DNA of 64,000 nucleotides from Cryptomeria japonica (taxonomy: Eukaryota; Streptophyta; Pinopsida; Cupressales; Cupressaceae). Where the stretch lies: contig NC_081408.1 in NCBI RefSeq assembly GCF_030272615.1, forward strand, positions 613,344,477-613,408,476. The letters are read 5' to 3'. A program made the position numbers and the translations under genes. Each line of letters starts with the position of its first letter. Position 1 is the first letter of the stretch. Under the pieces are notes generated by a model that did not search any database, was not told the DNA's origin, and saw only the letters and a list, made by a program, of their open reading frames with translations. Below are positions 23,996 through 36,178 of the stretch, piece by piece.

Positions 23996-26630
23996 TTTTG
24001 AACCCATGGAAAGACTGAGAGTGGGTGTGAATCAATCTGAAACTTCAAATTTATTATAAACATCATTAACTTGCTTAACAACAACACAACAATCATCAAC
24101 ACATGAACATCAACCATCAACACATGAACACCAGATTTACGTGAAAAACCCAAACAAGAAAAAAACATGGTGATAATCGAACTCACAATATATAACAATG
24201 TTTCACAATGAATATGACTTCCTACCAAAAAGATCGCTACTTAGGACTTGCAGACTAAGGTGCACAACCTTAGGCAAGATACAAAATTAGGACTTGTTCA
24301 GTTGATTATCACTTCTTTGGGGTAGATACAAAATGCTACTAAGGGACTCATTGTCAATCAACGACAAAGAAAACAACTGAATTGGAATTGAAAAGGATTC
24401 TCCTGAACATGAAATTATCCTTGAACAACTAGATGAAGCAACCAACATCATGGAAAAAATCTTTGATAACTTCTTCTATCACAACACATTGTCTCATTGA
24501 ATATATAAGGTTCAAAACTCTTCTCAAACTTACTTTTGCACATTCACAATCTTAGATCTACTTGCATATAATTTGCATACACTTCACATACAATTCACAT
24601 TTTCATCACTTTCACAACTCATCTACCCACACTCCTTAAATATGGGATACAACATTGAAAACCTAATTGAGGGTCAACCAAAATAGAATCAGAAATATTA
24701 TACAAAATAAACCACCCAAACCAAAACTACTCAAAACGGCCCACTTTAGGAGAAAGAGGGAACCAAAACATATTACAATACATCCTTCTAAGATTAATTC
24801 AATGAACCACACACACTAATACTTTCTCCAAAGTTTTTACCAAATGTAACATTTACATATAGCAATCAGTTAGCCACAAAACATCTTTCGATGCAAAATA
24901 CTCCATACGGATCTCCACACAACAAGGTGAGACCCATAACTACATCCCAATATAGCTTCCAACTCATATCTGGACCAAAATAATATGATCCAACTAAGAT
25001 AAATTAATCAAAATGTAGCGTCCTAAAATTGCGACACTTGCAATTTTGACTGCATTTGGTTCTTCACGATGGCGGCGCAACGTTGAACCTGAATGGAGAC
25101 CCCGAAACCTGTTTACGACACCAAAAACTGCATTTTTCTGCACCCTGGCCTGATCCCTCCTTGCACCCTACTGTCCCAGGAGGTGGGACCATGGTGCCCA
25201 GCACCCTGGTCCTTCAGGACTAGGGCGCCCAGCGCCCTGGTCCCCCAGGACCATGGCGCCTGGCCCTATTTTGGGCCCGGTCTCTTTTGGGCATCGGGTC
25301 TTTAAGTTTGCAATTCGGGAAATAATGTTTCCTGGTCGGCCTAAGGTCGGGAAAATCAGTCTATCAGCCCTAATTGACAAGTATATAAACTACTTTTCCT
25401 CTCCTAGAAAGGGAGGAAGGAAATAAGCAAGAGCAAGACGCGGAAGCAACATTCAAACATTCAAGCATTCAAGTATTCCTTCAAGCAATTGAGCATTCTA
25501 AGTCTCCATTCAAGGCTAGGTGTTGCATTCAAGACAAGGATTCAACCATTGAAGAGGAGATCACATACAACATACAACATACTACATACATTACACCTTT
25601 GCATGTAAGGATACAAACATTCTTACAACAAGGTATTAGTACTTGTTTACATTACAAACATTTACATTTACAGCATTCTCATTTCTTGGTTAATTCCAAA
25701 ACCAGGGTTTGACCTAAAGGCAAACCCCTAATCCCTAACCCCCTAATCATCCTCTCTTTTCTGTGTAGGTTGCAGGTATGCGGCTGTAATTGAAGATCTG
25801 GAATCCTTGTGCAGAGACGAACAGATCCCCCTTCGTTTCGCGGATTTTTCGGAGGACCGTGTGCACGCCGGGTGCCATCGTCCCGTCAACTTTTGCTCAA
25901 ATTTGCAGAACAACACCGTCTCGACATTTTACTACTAATTCTAGGTCCACAGCTTCATCCCGTATCCCTATCTCTGTTTATAAGTGAATCTTTCCTACTT
26001 TACATGCATTCCTAGTTCAATCATTCTATCTGCATTCTTTACAAAAGAGGGTATCCTTGCTATCACAACCCTTGAAACTCATTTAGAATCCAATCTTGCA
26101 TTGTGTGGGATTGGATATTGTGGGTTTCAACCCCTCTTTTGAATGTAAAGTCTCTCCTAAGTGAAAACCATCAACCCTAGTGATTCTCCCTTCTCTCTCC
26201 TTGGAGTTGGGGAGGGGAGAACAACTAGGGTTCGATTTTTCCGCTTTACACAAACATATCAATTCACAACATAATTTAATATCTTAAACATAAATCAACA
26301 AAGCTTTCTTGTGGAACAAAGAAATCATCTGAGAAACATGTTGAAAATACTATGCATGCCATGAAACAAAATATACTAAACTATAACACAATCTGCAACA
26401 TATTTGAAGGGCACCAAAAGCTTTTCAGAGCATTCCGACAAACACACTCCCTATCAGAGAACAAAGATAACTATCCAAAACAAAATTCCACAACCAACAC
26501 CAAAGGTACTCAACTCAATCTACAATACAATTTACACAACTATAACAACCAAATGAATATTTAGACCAAAATCCATCCGGATAACTAGGTTTGACATCAA
26601 TGACAACCATTTGGGCTCATGCTTTCAACA
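23996..26630 (-). mobile_element. 3' LTR of Copia element B, interrupted
   Basis: Parallel in sequence to 33224-34442 (shared phrases AACATTAACTT, CACATGAACA, GGGCACCAAAAG). On the minus strand it starts TGTTGAAAGCATGAGCCC at 26630. It contains the reverse of the conserved block (ATGGTTTTTTTCTTG) and near its left edge a degraded poly(C) box. A TGTAG-family solo LTR sits at 25014-26250; without it the LTR is about 1.4 kb. Confidence 0.8.
25014..26250 (+). mobile_element. Solo LTR, TGTAG family, in element B 3' LTR
   Basis: Starts TGTAGCGTCCTAAAATTGCG, ends TTTTTCCGCTTTACA. Flanks CAAAA (25009-25013) and CAAAC (26251-26255) match at four of five bases. The intact site in the sister LTR near 34232 reads across the junction without the insert, confirming both ends. 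It contains GC-rich palindromes at 25185-25262 and 25854-25885 and the family phrase CAGGGTTTGACC. Confidence 0.9.
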
Positions 26631-26841
26631 ATCTCCCCCTTTGTCATTGAAGACAACACTTGAACAACTTGAACAAATTTGATAGATCTCACAACAACTC
26701 TCTCCAATAATCTCACAACAACTGTCTCCCATAACGTCACAACAACTCTCTCCACCTTTGATAAAGGGCACTACATAACATATTGACCAACACAGACCAC
26801 TGCTCCGAGAGAAACAACAACATCAATCCATGAGATAAAGG
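26631..26841 (-). other. Polypurine tract and 3' untranslated segment of element B
   Basis: ATCTCCCCCTTTGTCATTGA (26631-26650) is the complement of the minus-strand polypurine tract beside the 3' LTR. The rest is CAACAACTCTCTCC-type low-complexity non-coding sequence up to solo LTR D. Confidence 0.7.
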
Positions 26842-27509
26842 TGTTGGATGGTTGAATGGTCTGAAATACTGAGAGGGGGGCTGAATTAGTATTCCCACAA
26901 CAATAAAAAAACTATTTTGTTTTCAACCTTAACAATTAATTTTATCAACATGAAACAACAAATGCATAATAAATGAAAAACATAATCACAATATAGACAC
27001 TGATTTTTTATTCATGGAAAACCCAAATGAGAAAAACCACAGAGAGGGTTAACTTAACATAATATAACTACTTATATGGTGTTTACAAAAAGGGTGGCTT
27101 ACTACCAGAAGGCTCACTACTAGATTACAATACAGATCATTGGGAGAATACAACATGACTCACTACCAAAATGGTCACTGCAATAAAAATAAGTGAACTA
27201 AGGAAAATTGCATCTCCAAATGCATGAAGCCAGTTCCAAGATAAGCTTCGATATCAAAACAAATACTTACAATAGATCCAGTAAGGGATCTCTCCAGCTT
27301 GTGCACAACTGCCTCTAGCAGATCCAGTAAGGGATTACTGCAACTTTGTCCACAACTTCTTGCAACAAATTTGGTAAGGGATTATTGCAACTCTGTCCAC
27401 AACTGCACTCGCACTTTCCAAACTTACACACACCTTTTCTTTCCACTACTGATACCGCACACTACTCACATACATTTTGTTTCTCTATCTCTCACACTTC
27501 ACTTGTATG

Positions 27510-27550
27510 CCACACACACACACACACATGCATATGTATATATATATATT

Positions 27551-27615
<65 letters not shown>

Positions 27616-27616
27616 C
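27510..27616. repeat. Compound (CA)n-(TA)n-(CA)n microsatellite
   Basis: A CA run (27510-27528), about 70 bases of mostly TA (27535-27604), then another CA run to 27616. Long open frames across it are artefacts of the repeat. It lies inside solo LTR D. Confidence 0.95.
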
Positions 27617-28044
27617 AAGATAATATGTCATCCAAGAAAAAAAGGTTTATACAAGAATTCATTGCTCGGATCAACACACTACTCAAATATGCGTTGACCA
27701 AAATAGGTGACCAAGTCGGCCTTCATTGATCTTCTACGCGCCTCCTTCTTAATTATTGGAACACACGCTGCAATTATTGGAACACAACAAAGGTCTGTCA
27801 AACGCATAGACACAAATTCCAAGCACAATGGCTTCCTTCTTCAAGATACAAATACCATAGATTCTGGAGCATAGACTTCATAGAACATATTGCAATACCA
27901 ATTTCCGGATAGCAATTTAATTGTCACAACTAGTACCAACACTTGATACAAACCATGACTAGCAAAACAATAGATTATGGGGCAAAGGATCTTTCGAAAA
28001 ATACTCTATAGACCATACATACCTCGCTACTCAATGTCACATAT

Positions 28045-29229
28045 TGTTGGCAATCTTGGAGGAATTGATTATGTGTTGGAATGATGTTTGTCATTGATGT
28101 CAACACTAGTTGCTTTGGCTATTGGTCCTTGTAGGATGATTGGTTTCCGGTTGGTATGATCATTTTGATCTGGTATGCTTCGGTATGCTTTGGTCTATGT
28201 AATTGGTTTGGATTGGTTATTCATGTGATCCTAATGTGTATCACATTCAGTTGGTTCATATTTGATGATCCGGAAGCTATCACTTGTTCTAGTAAGCCTT
28301 TTGGTTACTCGTAAGGGTTTTACTGACAAAGCTTTGTTGAAGATCTTTTGATAAATTCGACAAGTGGTGGTGCGGCTTCTAGAAGGTTATACAGATGTTG
28401 ATGGTTATCATGTTCATGTTCCAATTGTTCATGGTGTTTCATTTGTCTTATGGTGACCTATTTTGGGTCCGGTGTTATTCTGCTAGGTCATGGACCAATT
28501 TATGTAACGTGTGGGTTGATGCTCCAAATGCATTACCTATTGGATTCATTGATTAGATTATGTTGTTTTGGTCTTAGGCTAACTTGGTTGATCATTAGAT
28601 TGTGGGTTTAAGTTATGAATTTACTGTATTATCTTTTAGGTGGCTGACCTAATCATTTAGGTCCCGGGTTGGTATAAATATGATGTAATATCTCTTTGTA
28701 GATCATGAGATCATGGTATGCAAGCGAATAATGTAATCATCATTCATGTAGAGGATTTGGTCGATCATAGGTGATCGAGTTGGGTTTATGCAAGAGGTTT
28801 AAGGCCTCTAGTATTGAGCTTAACTGGAACTGTACTCAGGAATGGGAGATGTTATACTTGCAGTTCAATTTTCATTCTGGATTGTTGTCTGATGTTTTCT
28901 ATAGTCAGTGAGTCTCCTTTTTTGATGAGCAGTGTGCCCTAGGTTGTTGGCCTTCCTACATGTCCAGGCCCCTTATTGTAATATTTATTCATCTGATCAG
29001 TGGATAGATATTGTGGGTCTCCAATCCCACCGTGGTTTTTCCTCTTTGAGGTTTTCCACGTATAAATTTGTGGTGTTATGGTGTTCATCTTTTTGGTTGC
29101 ATTGTTGCTTATTGTTATATGCTTTTATGTGTATTGGTTGCTAAATTGTCGTATTAATAAGGTTAAAATTATCCATTCTGGTAGAACATAGATTCACCCT
29201 CCCCCTCTCAGTGTTCTTGGATCCCAACA
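28045..29229 (+). mobile_element. Solo LTR of the C family
   Basis: Starts TGTTGGCAATCTTGG and ends GATTCACCCTCCCCCTCTCA then GTTCTTGGATCCCAACA, matching the 3' end of the C-family LTRs at 46956 and 61915. A perfect duplication CATAT flanks it (28040-28044 and 29230-29234). It contains TTTGTCATTGATGTCAACAC near the start and GGTTTTTCCTCTTTGAGG near 29036. The 5' half differs from the other C LTRs, so it represents a subfamily. Confidence 0.9.
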
Positions 29230-29333
29230 CATATATACCTATCTTCCACTGTTCCTCAATATGATACATTTGGTCCTAACCAGATCACAAGGTTTGACAT
29301 CAATGACAACCTTCACACAAATCTAACACAAGG

Positions 29334-32300
29334 ATAAGTATTGAATGTCCCCTAGAAAGATGCACCACTAAAATGCATCTAGTTAGAAAAAGGAGGGGCA
29401 ATAACCCCTAGCCTCTCTCTGAGATACTCAAAAGTATCCTTCGCCAACACCTTAGTAAAAATGTCTACTACCTATTCTTTTGTTAAAATGTATTCTAGTC
29501 TGACTTCTTTCTTTGCAACCTTCTCTCTTAATAAATTATAACGAATTGATTTATGTTTTGTCTTTGAATGCATAACCAAATTCTTTGTTTATAGCACTGG
29601 TATTATCATACATAATAGGAATACCTTCATCATATATCACTCTAATATCCTTAAGATTTTGCTCCATCAACATAACTTGAGTACATCAAGATGCTATTAC
29701 AATTTATTCTACTTCTATAGTAGACAATGATACCGATTCTTGCTTCTTACTTATCCATGAAACCAATCTATCTCCCAAAAAGAATGCACCACCATTGGTA
29801 CTTTTTTTTATCATCAATGCTTTCAGTCCATTCAACATATTCCCTCCTTTTTGTACCATAAACCAAAATCTTGAATTCCTTTTAGATACCTGAAAATCCT
29901 CTTCACTGCTTGATCATGAGTCTATTTTGAACTAGCCTTAAATCTCTCAACTAAACATACAACCTACATAATATCTAGTCTAGAGGTATTAAGATTTAAT
30001 AGTCCTCCAATCATAGATCTGTACTTCTTCATCAACATCCAGAGACATATCATGTTTACCTAGTTTGCAACCAATAGCTAAAGGAGTAGTAAGAGGTTTA
30101 CAATTATCCATATCAAACTTCTTTAACATTTCCTTGTCATATCTGTCTTGTCAAATAAACATTCCATTATCCAACTAAATTACTTGTAGACCAATAAATA
30201 ATGATATTTCTCCAAATATAGACATCTCAAATTCCTATTGTAAATTCTTTACACAAACCATCACTTCCTCCAAAGATAATGTCATTAGCATAAACAACAA
30301 CAATCAACGACTTAATACCTTCAACCTTAAAATAAACATTGCTATTAGTAGTACCTTTCCTAAAATTTTGTTGTAACAACTATCTATCAAATCTCGTAGA
30401 CCACACTCTAGGTGCTTGTTTGGGTCCATACAATGCCTTCTTTAACTTCCAAACCACATATGGATCCTCTAACAATTCAAATCCATCTAGTTGCTCAGCG
30501 TACACTTTTTCTTCTGGTTATTCATTTGGAAATGTTGATTTAGCATCCATTCGATATAGCTTAAAAAAGTTGTAGTTAGAAAAAGCAAGAAACATTCTAA
30601 TAGCTTCCATCCTAGCTACTGGAGAAAACATTTCCTCAAATTCAATACCTTCTATATAAGATAGCCTTTTTATACCAATCTCACCTTGTTCCTTGTGATA
30701 TTTCCTTGTTCATTCAGTTTGTTCCAGAACACCCAGTTAGTTCCTATCACATTCTTGTCCACTAGTCTGGGTACCAACTCCCAAGTCTGATTCTTCTATA
30801 CTGATTCAATTCTTCTTCCATTTCTTTTAACCAAATTTATTCTTTTCTTGATTCTTCATATGATTTAGCATCAATAAGAGAAAGAAACAGTAATTTGCTT
30901 TCTCATTTACCTTTGTAAAACTTCTTGTTTGAACTCCTTCATTTTTGTCTCCAATTATTTGATCTTTTCAATATTCCTCTGCACATATTTCAGAGTCTTG
31001 ATTGCTTGCTTTGGTTATTCTTTATCTTCTTTAGTTTCCTCTGTCTCTTCCACATTTTTCTCTTCTCATTTTGTTTTTTCTTTTGTAGCAACTGGAATGA
31101 TCTCAAATTTTGTCTCTTGAATGAGTTCCAGGGTATTCTAATCCCATGTCTCACATACTTTCACATTTTTACCCTCCACTATCTTACTCAAACTCTTATT
31201 GTAACACCCATAGGATTTTCTATTCATAACATATCTCAAGAATATTCCTTCATCTGATATGCTATCAAACTTTCCAAGATCATTTTCATGTCTTCTAATA
31301 TAGCACTTACTCCCAAAGATTTAAAAATACTTCACAGTAGGAAGTCTTCCATTCCATAGCTCATAAGGTGTCTTAGTATGATTTACTCTTATCTATACCC
31401 TATTAAGAATGTAAACATCAGTATGCACAACTTCTTTCCAATACACATTAGCCAATTTAGCATCCTTCATCATAATTCTAGCCATCTCAATAATAATCCT
31501 ATTCTTCCTTTCTACTACACCACTCTATTGAGGGGTTCTCAGAGTAGAAAAATGTCTTCTAATACCATATTTCTCATAAAAATTGTCAAATTCATTCAAA
31601 GTAAATTCTCCACCTCTATCAAATTTTAAACACTTGATTTTAGCCTCAACTCAATTTTCTACCATTGATTTGAAAACTTTAAACCTTTCAAAAGCTTCAA
31701 TTTTCTCTCAAAATGTAACCCATGTCATCCTAGAATAATCATCAATAAATAACATGCAATACCTTTCTCCATAAAGTCCACTTGTCCTTGTAGGCTTGCA
31801 CAAATATATATGAATCATCTTGAAGAGATGAAATAGAATATTCATTGTTGTTGAAACTTCTCTTTGTCTACTTCCACTTCTGTCCTTTATGTGATAATTT
31901 TTTTAATTTTTTTTAATACCTTCTGCTACCATCTTTCTAATTTTTCCTTTTTTGATTATACATACAATATTTGTGAACACAACTTCATAAACTCTATTGT
32001 ACATATGACTAAAACTTAAAAAACTATATCTTAAACCTTCTACATAATAAGCATCATCAATTTTATGCTTACTATCAATTGGGATACTTACTATTCTACA
32101 AATCGGTGTAGTTTCCTCTCCCACAAACTTCACTGGTCCATCATCATACTTCTTGAGATTAATGAACATGTCCTTATCTCCTATCATGTGATTTGAACAT
32201 CTGTATTCAATGATCCATGATCTTGGTTCTACCTTAGCATGCAATGCAATCTTCTCTTTCGGTCTTCCATACCTATTCAAATTTTTTTCCTCTGTAGCCA

Positions 32301-33206
32301 ACAATAAAGATTCTTCATTCAAGTCCTCACCATCTTTTTCTTTAGATGAACATGTCTCCATAGAACATAAACTCTTTTTCCCTTTATCTCTATTGTCTGT
32401 CCTTTTCTTAAAATCATGTCTTCTGTATCTACTTTTATTTTCATCATCATCGGATTTTCTATAGTCTTCTTTATATATACATTTAGAATCACAATGACCA
32501 ATTCTTCCATAATTAAAGCATTTTAAGGGAAACTTACCTTTGTACTTTTTAGAACCTCTCTTTAGTCTTCCTACAAAGTTTGTCTCAATCTCATCCAGGT
32601 TTTCACTTGTTTCTGGATTATCTCTTGATATCCTTGAAACATTATTCAATAGAAAACTTCTTCAGTTTGTAGGGTTTGGTCAATGTAAACATGATCTTTT
32701 TGATAACATCACTTTCTTCTAAAATTCCACCAACTGCTCAGATAGCTTCTACAATATCACTCACTTTGTGTGTGTAATTCTCAACACTTTCATCATCAGC
32801 CATTCTAAAATATTCAAATTTTTGTTTCAATTTCAAGATCCTTGCTTGCTGAGTCTTTAGATCACCTTCATATGTGTAACATAACTTGTTCCATACTTCC
32901 TCGGCTCCTTTCAATCCTTTAACTTTATCAAATACTTTATCAATTAGACAATTGATGAGTATTGTTCTAGCTTCTGCATTTGTCTCCAGAGCCTTAATTT
33001 CATTCAAAGTTGAAGGTCCATTTTGAGTTTGTTGGTAACCAATCTGAATAATATCCCAAATTCCATTCTACAATGTCTCCAAGTAAGATTATCTTCTTTC
33101 CTTCCAATAAGGAAAATTTGTTCCATCAAACATTGGTGCTTTAACATGAAGTTCTTATGCCATTTATAGATCTACCTCAAGTAGTTAAGCTTTCCAAAGA
33201 GGAACC
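29334..33206 (-). pseudogene. Copia element B gag-pol relic
   Basis: Minus-strand order is the Copia order gag-PR-INT-RT-RNH. Gag: EVWNKLCYTYEGDLKTQQAR (32738-33007). Knuckle: CFNYGRIGHCDSKC (second Cys is Tyr). Protease region: SWIIEYRCSNHMIGD near 32170-32215, where the usual DSG is lost. Integrase: C-terminal region with a RRHFSTLRTPQQSG-type segment near 31560 and NGRLPTVKYF near 31340. RT: catalytic box reads YAND instead of YVDD at 30272-30295. RNase H end: near 29400-29650 (IPIMYDNTSAI, KDTFEYLRERLG). Many stops and frameshifts. Non-functional. Confidence 0.85.
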
Positions 33207-33223
33207 AACGCTCTAATAACAAT
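33207..33223 (-). promoter_or_regulatory. Primer-binding site of element B
   Basis: Read on the minus strand, ATTGTTATTAGAGCG directly follows the LTR end TTCAACA. It is a mutated initiator-Met tRNA complement, closely parallel to the site of element E at 23285. Confidence 0.65.
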
Positions 33224-34442
33224 TGTTGAACACACAACAAGACTAAGAGGGGGGGGTGTAAATTAGTTCGGAACTTCAAAATAGAATAATTATAAACAAC
33301 ATTAACTTAGTTAATAACAACACAAATGTACATCAACAATCAACACATGAACACTAGATTACATGGAAAACCCAAACAGGAAAAAACCACGATGAAAATA
33401 TAACTCACAATATATATCAACAATTTACAATGAATATGGCTTCCTTCCAAAGAGATCACTACTCCGGACTTGCAGACTAAGGTGCAAAACCTTAGGCAAG
33501 ATACAAAATTAAGACTTGCTCAACTAAAGATCATTTCTTCAAGGCAAGATGTAAACTACTGCCAAGGGACTCACTATCAATCAAAAATGAAGGAAATAGT
33601 TGAATTGAAATTGAGAATGATTCTCCTGAACATGAAATTATCCTTGAACAAATGGATCAAGTGACCAACAACATGGCAAGCATCTCTAATAACTTCTGTT
33701 ATCACAACACACTGTCTCACTAAATATATGACCTTCAAAGCTCTTCTCAAACTGACTTTTGCACATTCAAAATCTCATATCTACTTGCATATCATTCACA
33801 TACAATTTTTTTCATCACTTTCACAACTCATCCATCCATACTACCTAGATAATAGATGCAACATTGAAAACATAATTGAGGGTCAGCCAAAACATAATAA
33901 GCAATATTATACAAAATAAGTCACTTGGACCAAAACTACTCAAAACAGTCCATTCCAAGAGAAAGAGGGAACCAAAACGTATTACAATACATCTTTCCAA
34001 GATTAATTCAATGAACCACTAACACTAATACATTCTCTAAAGGTGTTACCAAATGTAACGTGTAGATATAGCAATCGGTCAACCACAAAATATCTTCTGA
34101 TGCAAAATACTCCATCCAGATCTCTGCACACCAAGGCGAGACCCATAACTACATCCAAATACAGCTTCCAACTTATATCTGAACCAAAATAATATTATCT
34201 AACTAAGATAACTTAATTGGACATATCAAGTCACATCATAACTGAATATCTAGAATAGAAATAAACAAAGCTCTCATGCAGAATAAATAAATCATCTAAG
34301 AAACATACTGAGAATACTATACAAACCATGAAACAACATACATTAAACTGCAACACAATATGCAACATATTCAGAGGGCACCAAAAGTTTTTTGGACCAT
34401 TCTAATAGATACAATCTCTTCTAGAGAACAAATATAAAGCTA
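33224..34442 (-). mobile_element. 5' LTR of Copia element B, truncated by C-family insertion
   Basis: Homologous to the 23996-26630 LTR. The plus-strand left edge TGTTGAACACAC is the LTR 3' end; the reversed poly(C) box GAGGGGGGGG and reversed conserved block (CATGGAAAACCC..ACCACG) follow. Its sister continues about 180 bp further (to TTTCAACA at 26630); here sequence stops at AAGCTA where the C-family LTR begins. Confidence 0.8.
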
Positions 34443-35283
34443 TGTTGGAATCCAAGAACACTAAGAGGGGGGGATCAGTGTTCTGCTGATATGTTCAATT
34501 TTAACCTTATTATAGCATGCATTCACCAACCGGTAAACCGGTACATATATAATTGAAAGAAGTAAAGCAATCAATGAACCAATCACACAAATGAACACCA
34601 TATCACAGAGAATTTATACATGGAAAACCTCAAAGAGGAAAAACCACGGTGGGATTTGTGACCCATAATATCAATCCACTGGCGATATGAAAAGATATTA
34701 CATAATATGGGGGCCTGCACACTGCTCAACACAAAGGAGTCTCACTGACTACAGTCACTTTGAATAAGAAAACATAAGACTGAACTCATTTAATGCATCT
34801 GCTATGCTTGATTAAGTTCTGATTCAAGCTTTGACTATTCTGGTTTTGTAACCTTAAACTCTTACCAGAATAATCTTTGCATCCAAAATCATCTACAAAT
34901 CATTACACAATATTTATCTTATATATAAATGACCTCATACACATGATCTTCTCATTACTAACAACACCACATCCTCCTATATCAAAAATTATCTAATCAA
35001 CTAACCTATATACCTTTACAATCCTTCATGACTCATGTCGCCTTACATAGATAATACAAAAATGATTATACATGTCGGCTCATTACATATATACATAAAT
35101 AAGAAAATGAATTGCTAATTGTTAGATCTCCCAATAATGTCGGCCTCCTATGTCGATATTCATAGAATCCTTCCTATTGGTGAAGTGTTTGTCAGTGAAG
35201 TGTCAAACCAAACAATGAAACCAAAACATGTTGCCATCAATGAAAACATATGAAACCAATCAAATGAGTGTCAATTGCCAACA
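34443..35283 (-). mobile_element. 3' LTR of minus-strand C-family element
   Basis: Plus-strand edges are TGTTGGAATCCAAGAACAC and GTCAATTGCCAACA, the exact reverse of the C-family LTR termini at 61476-61915. It has the reversed poly(C) box (GAGGGGGGGATC) and reversed conserved block (CCTCAAAGAGGAAAAACC). The complement of a polypurine tract (ATCCCCCTTTGG, 35286 on) lies to its right, so the internal region extends rightward. AGCTA at 34438-34442 is the expected duplication; its partner is not in the window. Confidence 0.85.
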
Positions 35284-36178
35284 ATATCCCCCTTTGGCAT
35301 TGATGGCAACACTCATGTCAAAAATGATAATGGTTTCCATTTGCCAGTTTCACCCCGAGACTACTCCCCCTGAGCTGAATATTCATCTGTGATCATGATC
35401 TGTACAAATACTCCATATCTCCTTATGTCAAGGATATATTTTTCACCTATTTACAAAGAATGTGCCCCAAAATACCTTACCGGAGCTAAAAAATAATTGA
35501 AAATTTTTCTAGATAGGCTTTCTCCAAAAGCTCTAGATAAGTGTCCCAATCGGATTTGAATGTATCAAATATATATACAAGTCCATTAAGCATATGAGCA
35601 TGGGACTCGTTCTCCTTAAGCTCTGCCAATGTGGGCTTACCAACCATATCAATGTATTCCTTCTTATGTACACTCAAGGAGTCCAACTGGGGACTCACCA
35701 ATCCTGTGAGCCCTTTAGCTCTCCTTATGATTTTGTCTCTTTCCCTTTCAAGAGCTGAAATTTGAGCTTCTAATACCAAAATCTGCCCATCAATAGATGT
35801 AGTCAAAGAATTGGAACCATCAAAAGAATTGACTATACCTACAATTTTATTCTGAGAATCTTTAATCCCTTTATCTATAACTGCAGTAAGTAATCCAGTG
35901 TTACAACATGCTCTGTATATATATGTGTGCACTGTCTTAAAGCATTATCAATTAAATTCAATTTGTCAGTAATCTCTTTCTTCTCTGATTCAATCAACTG
36001 ATCAAAAGTGGCTCTCTTGGCTCGAGTGAATCTTTCCAATGCTTCTCGATTAGATATTTTCTGCAATGATTGAAAATCCTTAGAAATGTGCTCAGTAATT
36101 ATTTTGAGCTTGCCGGATGGGCTTGCTCCTTTTTCAAATTGGCACTCTGGCACAAGTCTGTACAAAATTGGAATTGAC
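35284..36178 (-). pseudogene. C-family ORF, C-terminal fragment (minus strand)
   Basis: Two overlapping minus-strand frames (36165-35875 and 35932-35486) encode the homologue of the plus-strand segment 51030-51724. Shared phrases include GASPSGKL, ALERFT.AKR, NSFDG, LTTS, ERDK, GLVSP and KPTL, with predicted coiled coil around the ERDK region. One frameshift separates the two parts. Homology stops exactly at 36178 (codon-level match through the SIPIL/SVTVL segment), where element F LTR starts. Function unknown; no match to gag, protease, RT or integrase. Confidence 0.75.

Larger units (their letters stand above)
26842..29328 (-). mobile_element. Solo LTR D in element B, itself interrupted by solo LTR C
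   Basis: Plus-strand edges are TGTTGGATGG (26842) and ATCTAACA (29328). Flanks AAAGG (26837-26841) and CAAGG (29329-29333) agree at four of five bases. It includes the reversed poly(C) box (GAGAGGGGGGCTGAAT), the reversed conserved block (ATGGAAAACCC..GAGAAAAACCAC) and, near the right edge, GACATCAATGACAACC. Without the inserted solo LTR C its length is about 1.3 kb. Confidence 0.75.
23996..34442 (-). mobile_element. Copia element B (minus strand) with nested solo LTRs
   Basis: 3' LTR at 23996-26630, polypurine tract complement ATCTCCCCCTTTG at 26631, internal region 26631-33223 encoding gag-pol on the minus strand, 5' LTR from 33224. The 5' LTR is cut at 34442 by a minus-strand C element. 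Intruders are removed in reading it: solo LTR 25014-26250 and solo LTR D 26842-29328. The left flank AGACA (23991-23995) is the expected duplication; its partner should lie beyond the right edge of the window. Confidence 0.8.

Noticed and set aside
27299-27729. Overlapping open frames of 127-132 codons
   Set aside because: They run through a (CA)n-(TA)n microsatellite, giving Tyr/Ile and Thr/His runs; no coding signal outside it.
30925-31257. Phe/Leu-rich plus-strand frame resembling a membrane protein
   Set aside because: Shadow of the Lys/Glu-rich linker between integrase and RT of Copia B on the minus strand.
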